The position numbers were made by a program, and so were the translations under genes. Of a stretch of 64,000 nt of DNA, positions 56,143 through 64,000 are shown piece by piece (the stretch's first letter is position 1; each line of letters begins with the position of its first letter). The stretch covers positions 109,738,664 through 109,802,663 of the forward strand of contig JAAALK010000079.1 of the NCBI GenBank assembly GCA_019279435.1, given 5' to 3'. The notes beneath the pieces were generated by a model. That model saw only the letters and a program-made list of their open reading frames with translations, did no database searches and had not been told where the DNA came from. Origin of the DNA: Zizania palustris. Its lineage: Eukaryota > Streptophyta > Magnoliopsida > Poales > Poaceae.

Positions 56143-58891
56143 TCAGTGGCTGTAAGTGGGAGCAAATGGTCCGGCACCAGGTTTAGCAAAAGAGCTAAAC
56201 CAGTGTCGAGCCATCTGCTCAAAAGATGGAAAGCGAAAACCATCAAAAGAGTTTGGACCAAAACGCGGCTCAAAGCGCGGTCCTCGGTTCTGCCTAACCC
56301 TACGGCCACGAGGTCCAGAACCGTAGCCAACACGGTCTGGAACTCTGCCGGAACGGACACCACCAACTAGAGCATGGGCAAGAAAGTCGTCTCCTCTACC
56401 ACCACCTACACGACGCGGCCTGGCCTCCAGCCTCTCCCCACGTCGAGGAACACGCAGTCTACCACCCTGCTGGTAGAACTGCTCCTGATCACCACGAGCT
56501 TTCTCTGCTCTCTCAACCCGCTTCCTCCTGAAGCAAAACTCCGCAAGATGCCCGTCTCTCTGACAATACTCACAATGATAGGTGGGCTTCTTGGGATGTG
56601 GTTGAGGTTTGGGATGTTTGGTCTTGGTGGTGTTAGGTGTAATCTTCTTGGGTTGAGAAGGTCCAGGAAGAGAGTCTAGAGAAGAGTGGAGGTGTTTGGG
56701 CTTAGGAACCCAGATAGGCTTCTTGGGTGGAGCTTTGGGTGGTTCATGAATTACTCCATCCTTGGGCTGACAAGCCTGGGAAGTCTCAGTGGAGTGAGTC
56801 TTGGGATACCTCTGCTCTGGAGTCATTTTACTCCACTCCACTGCTCGGCTAATGGCACTCTCGAAGTCAGCCTTGGTGTAGGTGTAACCTACCCCAAACC
56901 CATCCTGCCTCTTGAATTGCTGGATCATCATGCCAAGCTGTGGATCTCTGGCACTGATCCAACTCAGGATAGAACGGAGGTAAAAGTTCTCATTCTGAGA
57001 ATCTGCTAGCTCCTCTCTCAAGGAATCTAGAACCTCCACCTGAGACAAGCAGGTCTCACACTCACTCTCTACTTGGACAGACTTTTTGGCTTTCAGCTTA
57101 ATCAACTCCATTCTAAGAGACAGACAGTTCTCACAAACAGTGGGTGGAACTAACAGTGTCTCAAGCTCTAGCCTAGTCTGCGCAAGCTCAGCTCTCAACC
57201 TCTCCAAAACACCCAAATGCTCATCGCCCTTGGATTTCAGCTCAGCTAAGGTAGCTAGATGAGATGGGCAATCAACACAGGGTGCGACGACAGTGGCTTG
57301 AGCATCTTTCAGCTCCAGCTGAGCGCTTTCAAGCTCAGTGGCCAAAGCGTCCCTCTCATCAACCCTTTCTGTGTACCTGGACTTCAGAGTTGACAGGTCA
57401 CACAAAAGCACCTCACACTTCGGGCACTCACTGCTATCACCCAAGCAAGGGGAAGAAGATAGACTCTCAATTCTGCCGTTGGCCACGGCAAGCTCACTTT
57501 CTAACTCATCTATCCTCTTTTTGGCCCCCTAAGCAGTTTTTCCCGATACTTTAACTCCTGACGATTGCTCTCAAGTAAATCAACAATTTCTCGTTCATAG
57601 GATGATACCTTGTTGTCGTCGTCGTCGGAGTCATCGGAGGCGCTCTTTTCTTCCCTATCCCCAAGAGCCATTGAACAGAAGCTCTTGCGGGATCTTCGGC
57701 GCTGGTGTGAGCGGCTCTTCGGCTTGTCTCCGAAGGCCATGAAGCAGAGACCCGCCGGATCATCCTTTTCCTTCCCCTTCCTGATGGCGATCTCCTCATC
57801 GCTTGAGCTCGATGAAGAGGAAGAAGACGTGGACCGCTTGGAGTAGATTTTCTCCATCTCGGCGAAGAAGGCCTTGTCGCGCTTCTTGTTCTCTCGCCGG
57901 TAGTCCTTCAGGGCCTTCTTGAAGAATCGAGTCTTCGGCTTGCCCTTGTTGAAGGATGAGCTCTCGTGCTTGCCGGAGTCATGGAAGCTGCCACCGGTAC
58001 CCTTCTTGTATCCATTGCGCTTGGGGCAGTCGGCGATGAAGTGTCCTGGATCACCACACTCAAAGCATCCAGATTTTGTGCCGTGTCTTTTGAACATTCT
58101 CTTATCATAGACACGACGCACCCGGTTGTAAAAAGACACAAATCATCATCTCCCAATAACTCTAGTTGGTCCTCAGTGATAGACATCAAAGAGAACCCAG
58201 CACAACTCACAGAAGAGGGATCAACAGAAGGTGTAGCAAGGGCCAGGGATTTTGATCCAGAACCAGTGAGATTTGATCTCAGCTGGATATCTACCTCAGT
58301 GGCCTTCAGCTTGCTAAACAACTCAGAAATGGTCAAGGTATCGTAAGAAGTGCTCTCAACGATAGAGGATACCTTGATCTCCCAGATCTTTGGGTCCAAG
58401 GTATGGAGAACCTTGAGCGCCTGCTCGTGATCTGAGACTAACTGAGCACCCTCAGCCTTGTTGTCTCAAAGCTTGTTTATGATCGACTGAAAATGACCAA
58501 ACAAAGCCTCAACAGATTCACCCGGCTTCTGTGTGAAATTTTCATATTCATGCCGGTAGGTCTGATAGAGCCGAGCCTTGACCTGAGCTGTTCCCTCATG
58601 GTGTGCCTTGAGGGTAGCCCAGATCTCTCTCGTAGTGGAGAGATGGCTGACACGCTCAAATATAGTGGGACCTAAACCAGAAAAGAGTATGTTCACAGCC
58701 TTACTGTTGCTCACATGCTGAGCAATGATACCAGCAGTACCATGCTCAGCGACTGGCAAAATGACAAACGTGGTGTGAACGGAAATGTCCCATATGTCCG
58801 AGCCCTGGCTCATGAGATAGGCTCGCATGCGAGTCTTCTAATAATTATAGCCATAGGCTTCCAAGGACGGGACCTTGCCAGGAGACGTCAT
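56143..58891 (-). pseudogene. Element 4 gag
   Basis: ATG at 58891 (MTSPGKVPSLEAYGYNY) is followed by a TAG at 58838-58840, a TGA at 58466-58468, and frameshifts near 58140 and 57530. The gag core, first knuckle CFECGDPGHFIADC (about 58065), acidic Ser-rich stretch, long coiled coil with CxxC pairs (57486 to about 56950) and second knuckle CEYCQRDGHLAEFC (about 56560) are present, then an Arg/Gly-rich tail. gag ends in TGA at 56143-56145 and pol starts in a different frame. Confidence 0.85.
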
Positions 58892-58938
58892 GGTCACTAC
58901 TGGGGTTTAGAACCGGTTAAGGTATGTAAAAACCCTAA

Positions 58939-58954
58939 CCTCGCTCTGATACCA
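58939..58954 (-). other. Primer-binding site of element 4 (initiator Met tRNA)
   Basis: The minus strand reads TGGTATCAGAGCGAGG, 2 bp from the LTR. Confidence 0.9.
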
Positions 58955-58956
58955 CT

Positions 58957-60606
58957 TGTAGGACCGAAAGTAGCGACCAGAGGGGGGGGTGAATGGGCGC
59001 CTAAAAAAAATTCTTTCGAATCAATGGCCTGCTCCCAAAACCCAACGCATTTAAAAAGAAAACTAAACAGCAATGCGAGAACAGATTGACTAAGTCTGCA
59101 GATTCGAAGTCTGCTGATTCAGAGGTTGTAGATTCGAAGGTTGCAGATTCTGAGGTTGCAGATTCGAAGGTTGCAGATTCGGAGGTTGCAGATTCGAAGG
59201 TTGCAGATTCGAAGGTTGCAGATTCGGAGGTTGCAGATTCGAAGGTTACAGATTCGAAATATGCAGATTCGAAGTATGCAGATTCGAAGCCTGCAGATTC
59301 GAAGTATGCAGATTCGAGGTATGCAGATTCGAAGTCTGCTGATTCGAAGTCTGCTGATTCGAAGTCTGCAGATTCGAAGCTTGCAGATTCGAAGTCTGCT
59401 GATTCGAAGTCTGCTGATTCGAAGCCTGTAGATTCGAAGTCTGCTGATTCGAAGTCTGCAGATTCGAAGCTTGCAGATTCGAAGTCTGCTGATTTGAAGT
59501 CTGCTGATTCGAAGCCTGCAGATTCGAAGCTTGCAGATTCGAAGCCTGCTGATTCAAAGTCTGCTGATTCGAAGCTTGCAGATTCGAAGCTTGCATATTC
59601 GAAGTCTGCTTCACAGAGTTGGACTTCACACAAGAAAAGGGACTTTGGCCCTGTCAACTCGATCAAAAAGCTACGCAGTAAAGCAAAAGCTGGCACTAGA
59701 GTACTGTTGCTACAGTGTAGTAGTACTACTTGCAACAGCAAGAACTAGTACTACTTGTGTGAAGAACACAAGCAACAGAAACAAATAGTGAACAAAAATG
59801 CACACGGTACACAGCGATTCAGATTCACAATAACCAAACGCATGCCTCGCACTCAACAGGGAACAAAATCTTACTGCATTAATGAAGAACAAAATGAATG
59901 CAAGCAGAAGAACAAGCCTCTGGCGGCGCATAGAAACAGGAATAAGAGAGAGAGTGCGCAGGAGACAAAATGACCCAATAGATTAAAAAGTGAATTCTGG
60001 AAGGGGTAGTCCAAACCCTAGGGATTGGGGCCCTATTTATAGGCTGCCCAACACTAGGAATATTCTACCAGCCCCTTAGGGTTTTTACAGACGCAAGAAT
60101 AAAGGAAAAGACTCTACTGCCCTTAGGTATTTTTACAGACACGACTGACTGACTATGGGCCTAGAGATACAGATGACTTATCCGGAAGCTAAGTTTTCGT
60201 AGCGACTACGGCTTCTCTTCTGGACAGTCGGATACAAGATCACGGTTGTCAGTTTTGCGCCGAAACTGACAAAGCCTCCACCGACTTTGCACCAGGTACC
60301 CGGATTGGGCCTGCCCGATTCCGTAGCTCTCTCAGCCCGGCAATCACTCACCGCCCGTGTACCTGAGTCAACCCTAGTCAACAGCCCAGTGGGTCTTCTA
60401 CTGCTTCTGGCCCATGTACCCGGATTGGGCCAGCCCGACTTCGCAGCCTCCTCTGCCCGACAGTCGCTTGCTGCCCATGTACCTGAGTCACACGCGGCCC
60501 ATGAAACAGCAGATCTCTTCTCTTCTTCTGTCCTCTTTGACTATCGTTGACAATGACTCATCACTTCTGGAGCCATGAGGCCCACGCTATTCAGCATGGC
60601 TCCTCA
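58957..60606 (-). repeat. 5' LTR of element 4 (1650 bp)
   Basis: It is the partner of 49660-51656 but shorter, because its tandem array has 23 fewer units. A TATAAATA (minus) lies at 60034-60041. Confidence 0.92.
59092..59609. repeat. 15-bp tandem array, about 35 units (element 4 5' LTR)
   Basis: Same unit and same block order as 49794-50656, but only one copy of the V-Y-S/L/P block order. The last 28 units correspond closely to the last 29 units of the other array. Confidence 0.95.
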
Positions 60607-60611
60607 CAGGG

Positions 60612-61022
60612 GCCTTAAGCCCAACATTAGGGAAGGCTTTCCACAAAGCCTAGGTATTAATATTCTGTAGCCGTCATGAATTAGGGTTGGGTTTTGCTTA
60701 GTTTCGAACTGCTTTGCAGATTGAACTCTGACGTTCGTCAGATTGTGGAACCCCGCTTGAGAAATCGATCTCTCATCTGTTTTCGAGATTGTGTTTCTAT
60801 GTTCTTGCTTGTGTTCTCAATTTGCATGCAGGGATTAGACTTCTTGGCGAGGTCAATCGTGTTCGTGCGTGGTTGATAACCAACGGAGCTGTGGTGTTGC
60901 GATTGTGGGGTTCGGATCAGTGGTGATCGGAAGCCGGATCATCAATGTCGAGTCCACCACCAATCGAGTTTACCTCCTTTGACGGAAGATCGGGCATCCC
61001 GTGCGCATCAGGTCTCGCATCA
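60612..61022 (+). repeat. 3' part of a family X LTR
   Basis: It resembles the 3' half of 47808-48538 (gcttgtg.., gcgaggtcaatc, gttgataaccaacggag, gatcggaagcc, ggaagatcgggca). Its 5' part is absent; element 1 appears to have inserted into it. The exact end (61010 or 61022) is uncertain. Confidence 0.6.
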
Positions 61023-61108
61023 TGAATCAGTGATGTGGCAGTAAGCTGCGAGGTCACTTTGATCGAAGCATACGACACTCCTTCTCGTGAGCTTTCGTAT
61101 AATATTTA
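61023..61108. other. Short unassigned flank ending in the Harbinger target site TTA
   Basis: No feature is seen apart from TTA at 61106-61108. Confidence 0.4.
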
Positions 61109-61125
61109 GGGCTTGTTTGGTACGG
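61109..61125 (+). repeat. Left terminal inverted repeat of the PIF/Harbinger element
   Basis: GGGCTTGTTTGGTACGG follows TTA 61106-61108. Identity as a TIR is inferred from superfamily consensus; the partner is not visible. Confidence 0.6.
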
Positions 61126-61379
61126 CTCCAACTCCAGCTTCTTTGTCCCGTGGAGCCGGATTCGAGCCAAATGCATCTGTGATGGAGCATATCCTGTTTA
61201 GAGCACTCCAAAAAATTGTATTGCAGAGATGGAGCACGATTTTGCTAGCTCCAGCTGCTCCAATCCCAAAAACTCTCTGAAATTACCTACAATTGCCATC
61301 AGGAAAAATTACAACATTGCTATTTACTAGCCATCGTGAGAGGGGAAAAAGTCAGCGGCCCAGGAAGCTTGTGCGACGA

Positions 61380-61616
61380 AAAAATTATGGCTCACCGGGT
61401 GTGGCGGCACGAGGGTAGAGGCGAGCGGTTGCGTCTATGCGCGGGTGAGCGACTGCAGCGGCATGAGCAAGCAGCGCCATGGGCGAGCGGATGCAGTGGC
61501 ACGGGCGAGCGTTGAGCGGCTACGGTGACCGTGCAGGGAGCAGCGCGCGATGACAGCTTGCGCGGGGAAGCGGCGAGCGCAACGGCTGCATGCAGGGAAG
61601 CAGATCCAGTATAATT
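61380..61616. other. GC-rich subterminal segment of the Harbinger element
   Basis: It is rich in gagcg/ggcacgggcgagcg words and contrasts with the AT-rich surroundings. No gene is recognised. Confidence 0.4.
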
Positions 61617-61860
61617 TTTGGTAATGTTTGTACTAATTTTTGGTACTGTTTGCACTAATTTGTACTGAAATATTGTTTTGAAATGTTTGAAATTATGGAT
61701 CACTGTTTGCACTATGATTTTTCACTGTTTGCACTATGATTTTTCACTATTTGCACTATTTTTTGTACTGTTTGCACTAATTTGTACTGAAAATTGTTTT
61801 AAAATGTTTTTAATTATGGGTCACTGTTTGAAATGTTGATTGAAATATGTATCTATGTTT
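61617..61860. repeat. Dispersed short repeats (ctgtttgcactaattt) in the Harbinger element
   Basis: About eight variants of 'tactgtttgcactaatttgtactg' and 'tcactgtttgcactatgattttt' occur within 240 bp. Confidence 0.7.
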
Positions 61861-61978
61861 TGCATTGAAATTATGGATGTGTTAAACAAATGTTGTGAAT
61901 GACTTAGGTATAACTGATTTGAACAAATGTTAGGTACATAGAACTTAATTAAAATTGTATGACAGGTGGATAGCAGGT

Positions 61979-62946
61979 ATGGTGGAAAATATGGAATCGG
62001 GAATTGTTAAATTGCCCATTGACTCTGCTGATTGGAATGATTAGAACACTAAAGTGGTATGTGAGCTTTTTGCTAATCGAGTAGCTGCGCATAACCATCC
62101 AAATACCCATTTAAACATAAAGGGATATGAAATGGTTATTGAACAATTTGATGCAAGGACTGGTTTTAGATACACCAAGCGACAATTTAAGAATAAATGG
62201 GACAAACTTAACTTAGGATTGAGTACAATTGCTGGAAGAAATTGATATCTCAAACAGGATTGGGATGGGATGATGCAAAGAAAAAGTGTGGAACGTTGAG
62301 CACAACTTAGAATGGTAAGCTTGTAACTTTTTAATAAGTTGTCACATAGAGTAGTTGGGAACCATTTATATTGAATTTGTCTGTTTTGTAGGACATTCCT
62401 GGTTGTGCCAAGTACAGGAAAGAAGGTTTGCAGAATGCGGACCCACTTGAGAAAATGTTTGACGACATTTGCAACATCGGGACTTATCATTGGTCTCTAG
62501 GCCAAGGCACCATGCCAACTCCTAACAGTGATGCAATTAATATTGATGATGAACATTAGAATGAGAATGACAAGGATAGTGAGAGTGAGGAAGATGAACC
62601 AATTGCAAAGAGAAAGAAAGGTGTTAGCCCAACGGTCCGAAACAAAAGAAAAGTAGCGCCCGAAAAATAGTAGAGGAAATGTCTGAGTAATGACATTTCT
62701 TCCTGGACTTTAAGCTCCCTTCAGTCATTTTCTAGATCAAGAGAGGATCAACCTGGTTGTACTATACATGATGGCATGGTCTTGGTGGAGTAATGTGGTG
62801 CTACGGAAGGGACAAATGAGCACTTCATTGCAATGGAAATATTTGTCAAGAAGGATCAACGTGAGATGTTTGTGAATTCATTGTGCACTCCTACAAGTCA
62901 TTTTGGATGGTTCAAAAAGAAGTACTTTAATAAGTATGGGAATTAG
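61979..62946 (+). pseudogene. Myb/SANT-like protein of the Harbinger element, decayed
   Basis: ATG 61979, in-frame TAG at 62042-62044, TGA at 62243-62245 followed by a frameshift (TGLGWDDAKKK in another frame), a GT-AG intron at 62315-62391, TAG stops near 62561 and 62668, and a C-terminal remnant (GTNEHFIAMEIFVKKDQREMF) to 62946. The N-terminal part (VVCELFANRVAAHNHPN..YTKRQFKNKWDKL) is the Myb/SANT-like DNA-binding domain that accompanies PIF/Harbinger transposases and helps bring the transposase to the ends. Non-functional. Confidence 0.75.
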
Positions 62947-63190
62947 ATTAATGTGGTGTGCCTCTGGTTGTATCATTTTAATGTACTCGCTACATGATTT
63001 TAATTTCATGATGTTGTGTGACATTGATTTTAATTTCATGATTTTAATGTACTCGCTACTTGATTGTACTTTATGATGTTGTGTGACATTGGACTATGAT
63101 GTTTTTTTCTAATAATTTCATGCGCTTTTGTGTGGTTGTATTGTGATATGTTCTATTGTGTAACATTGTACTATGGTGTTCTTTGTGTAG

Positions 63191-63963
63191 ATGTCGAGTG
63201 AGAGTGGAGATGATTCATCAGATGAAGAGCATGATTGTGATAATCTTATCATGGAACTTAATCAATCTGTAGCAAGTAATGCCACTATGGTCACAAGATT
63301 GGTAGAGAATTATCACTCAAGTTACTTGGAAAAAGCTTCACCTAGAATGTCGCAACTCAGCGGTGTAGGATGGGTACAAGAAACATTAGCCACTCTAGGT
63401 GAATGCTATCGTATGCTTCGCATGAATGCCAATACTTTCATTGCATTGCATGATATATTGGTTAGTAAGTACGAGTTGACACCAACAATACACATGCATA
63501 TCTTGGAGGCACTTGCAATTTTTTATACATCGTAGGTGATGGTTCATCGAACATAAGGGTACAAAACCGTTTCAAGCATTTTGGTGAGACAATTGCAAGA
63601 AAGTTTGATGAAGTATTATTTAAAATATGTCAATTGAGATGTGACATTGTACGTCCAATTGATCCAAATTTTCCAAATGTCCACAAGAGAATTAGGCAAG
63701 ATCGTCGCATGTGGCCATATTTCAAAGATTGAATTGGAGCTGTAGATGGTACTCACATTTATGCAGTTGTTCTGGAAGAAGATAAGATTATATATATTGT
63801 AGATATTGGAAACTACTCAGAATGTCATGTCTATTTGTGATCATGATATGAGATTTACATATGTATCAATTGGACAACCTGAATCGATGCATGACACAAA
63901 TATTCTATACTATGCTTTGCAAACAGATATAGCCATATTTCCTCATCCTCCTCAAGATAATTA
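63191..63963 (+). pseudogene. PIF/Harbinger DDE transposase, decayed
   Basis: ATG 63191 opens a 114-residue frame (acidic start, then a helix-rich region LRMNANTFIALHDILVSKYEL). A frameshift near 63525 leads to NRFKHFGETIARKFDEVL; a TGA (63730-63732) directly precedes IGAVDGTHI, which holds the first catalytic Asp. A further frameshift near 63790 precedes NVMSICDHDMRFTYVSIGQPESMHDTNIL, with the second Asp. The third acidic residue lies beyond the window. Non-functional copy. Confidence 0.78.
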
Positions 63964-64000
63964 ACTAAATTCTATTTATTTTCAATTGATTACATATCAT

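Larger units (their letters stand above)
49660..60606 (-). mobile_element. Element 4: SIRE/Maximus-like copia, minus strand, TSD CAGGG
   Basis: The 10.9-kb element has its 3' LTR at 49660-51656 (1997 bp) and 5' LTR at 58957-60606 (1650 bp). Target duplication CAGGG is at 49655-49659 and 60607-60611. PBS, gag, pol and a post-pol region with the conserved block are present. gag has two in-frame stops and at least two frameshifts; pol has a stop and a deletion or frameshift. LTR sequences outside the tandem array are nearly identical, so the element is young despite the broken genes. Confidence 0.93.
61109..64000 (+). mobile_element. PIF/Harbinger DNA transposon, left part (continues beyond the window)
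   Basis: The left terminus GGGCTTGTTTGGTACGG is like the terminal inverted repeats of grass PIF/Tourist elements and is preceded by TTA, the superfamily target site. Inside are a Myb/SANT-like gene remnant and a PIF-type DDE transposase remnant, the standard two-gene content. The right inverted repeat and second TTA lie outside the window, so the limits cannot be closed. Confidence 0.75.

Noticed and set aside
59092..59609. Heat-shock element array
   Set aside because: TTC and GAA are directly adjacent (TTCGAA) rather than separated by two bases as in a heat-shock element, and spacing is 15 bp, not 5 bp.
61392..61712. 106-codon minus-strand frame in the Harbinger element
   Set aside because: It is Ala/Ser/Arg/His-rich low complexity over the GC-rich segment and spans into the short repeats; no domain is recognised.

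Overview
This window looks like nuclear DNA from a grass (Poaceae, probably Oryza or a close relative). The only host gene is an LRR receptor kinase of the BAM/CLAVATA1 clade with the usual single kinase-domain intron and a GC-rich 5' coding end. Almost all the rest is nested plant LTR retrotransposons, plus the left part of a PIF/Harbinger DNA transposon. No rRNA, tRNA, CRISPR or bacterial features were seen. The species is an inference.

Left part (1-8834): the receptor kinase lies on the minus strand (436-8446). A short-LTR Ty1/copia element (element A, 1628-6381; 165-bp LTRs; 5-bp duplication CATCG) sits inside its first exon. Apart from this insertion the coding frame looks intact, so this may be a recent knockout or truncated-receptor allele.

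8835-20125: a Tat-like Ty3/gypsy element (G) with 493-bp LTRs, broken gag-pol, ~60-bp tandem repeats and a multi-exon antisense gene. Its two flanks do not form a target duplication. The left flank is receptor-gene upstream DNA and the right flank is the middle of a copia gag.

20126-60606: a nest of SIRE/Maximus-like copia elements. Element 1 (plus strand) lost its 5' end and its pol: gag 20126-22083, 3' region to 23008 and 46294-46583, probable 3' LTR 46584-49656. Element 3 (minus strand, 23009-46293) inserted into the 3' region of element 1. Element 2 (plus strand, 24491-35295, TSD GATGA) then inserted just inside the 3' end of element 3. Two solo LTRs of the gypsy family, in opposite orientations and each with its own perfect TSD, sit 66 bp apart in the element 3 pol. 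A further LTR-like block (family X, 47808-48538) lies inside the element 1 LTR. Element 4 (minus strand, 49660-60606, TSD CAGGG) inserted 3 bp beyond the element 1 LTR end; its LTRs carry a 15-bp tandem array that differs by 23 units between the two LTRs.

60612-64000: the 3' part of another family X LTR, then a decayed PIF/Harbinger element starting at 61109 after a TTA, with a Myb/SANT-like pseudogene and a broken DDE transposase; its right end lies outside the window.

Inferred order of events: family X LTR, then element 1 into it, then element 3 into element 1, then element 2 and the solo LTRs into element 3, with element 4 beside the element 1 end. Recombination between two gypsy copies probably removed the 5' half of the element 1 locus and brought the nest next to the receptor gene. 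The most notable non-genic signals are a conserved non-coding block shared by elements 1, 2 and 4 between pol (or gag) and the 3' LTR, and the fast-changing 15-bp array in the element 4 LTRs.
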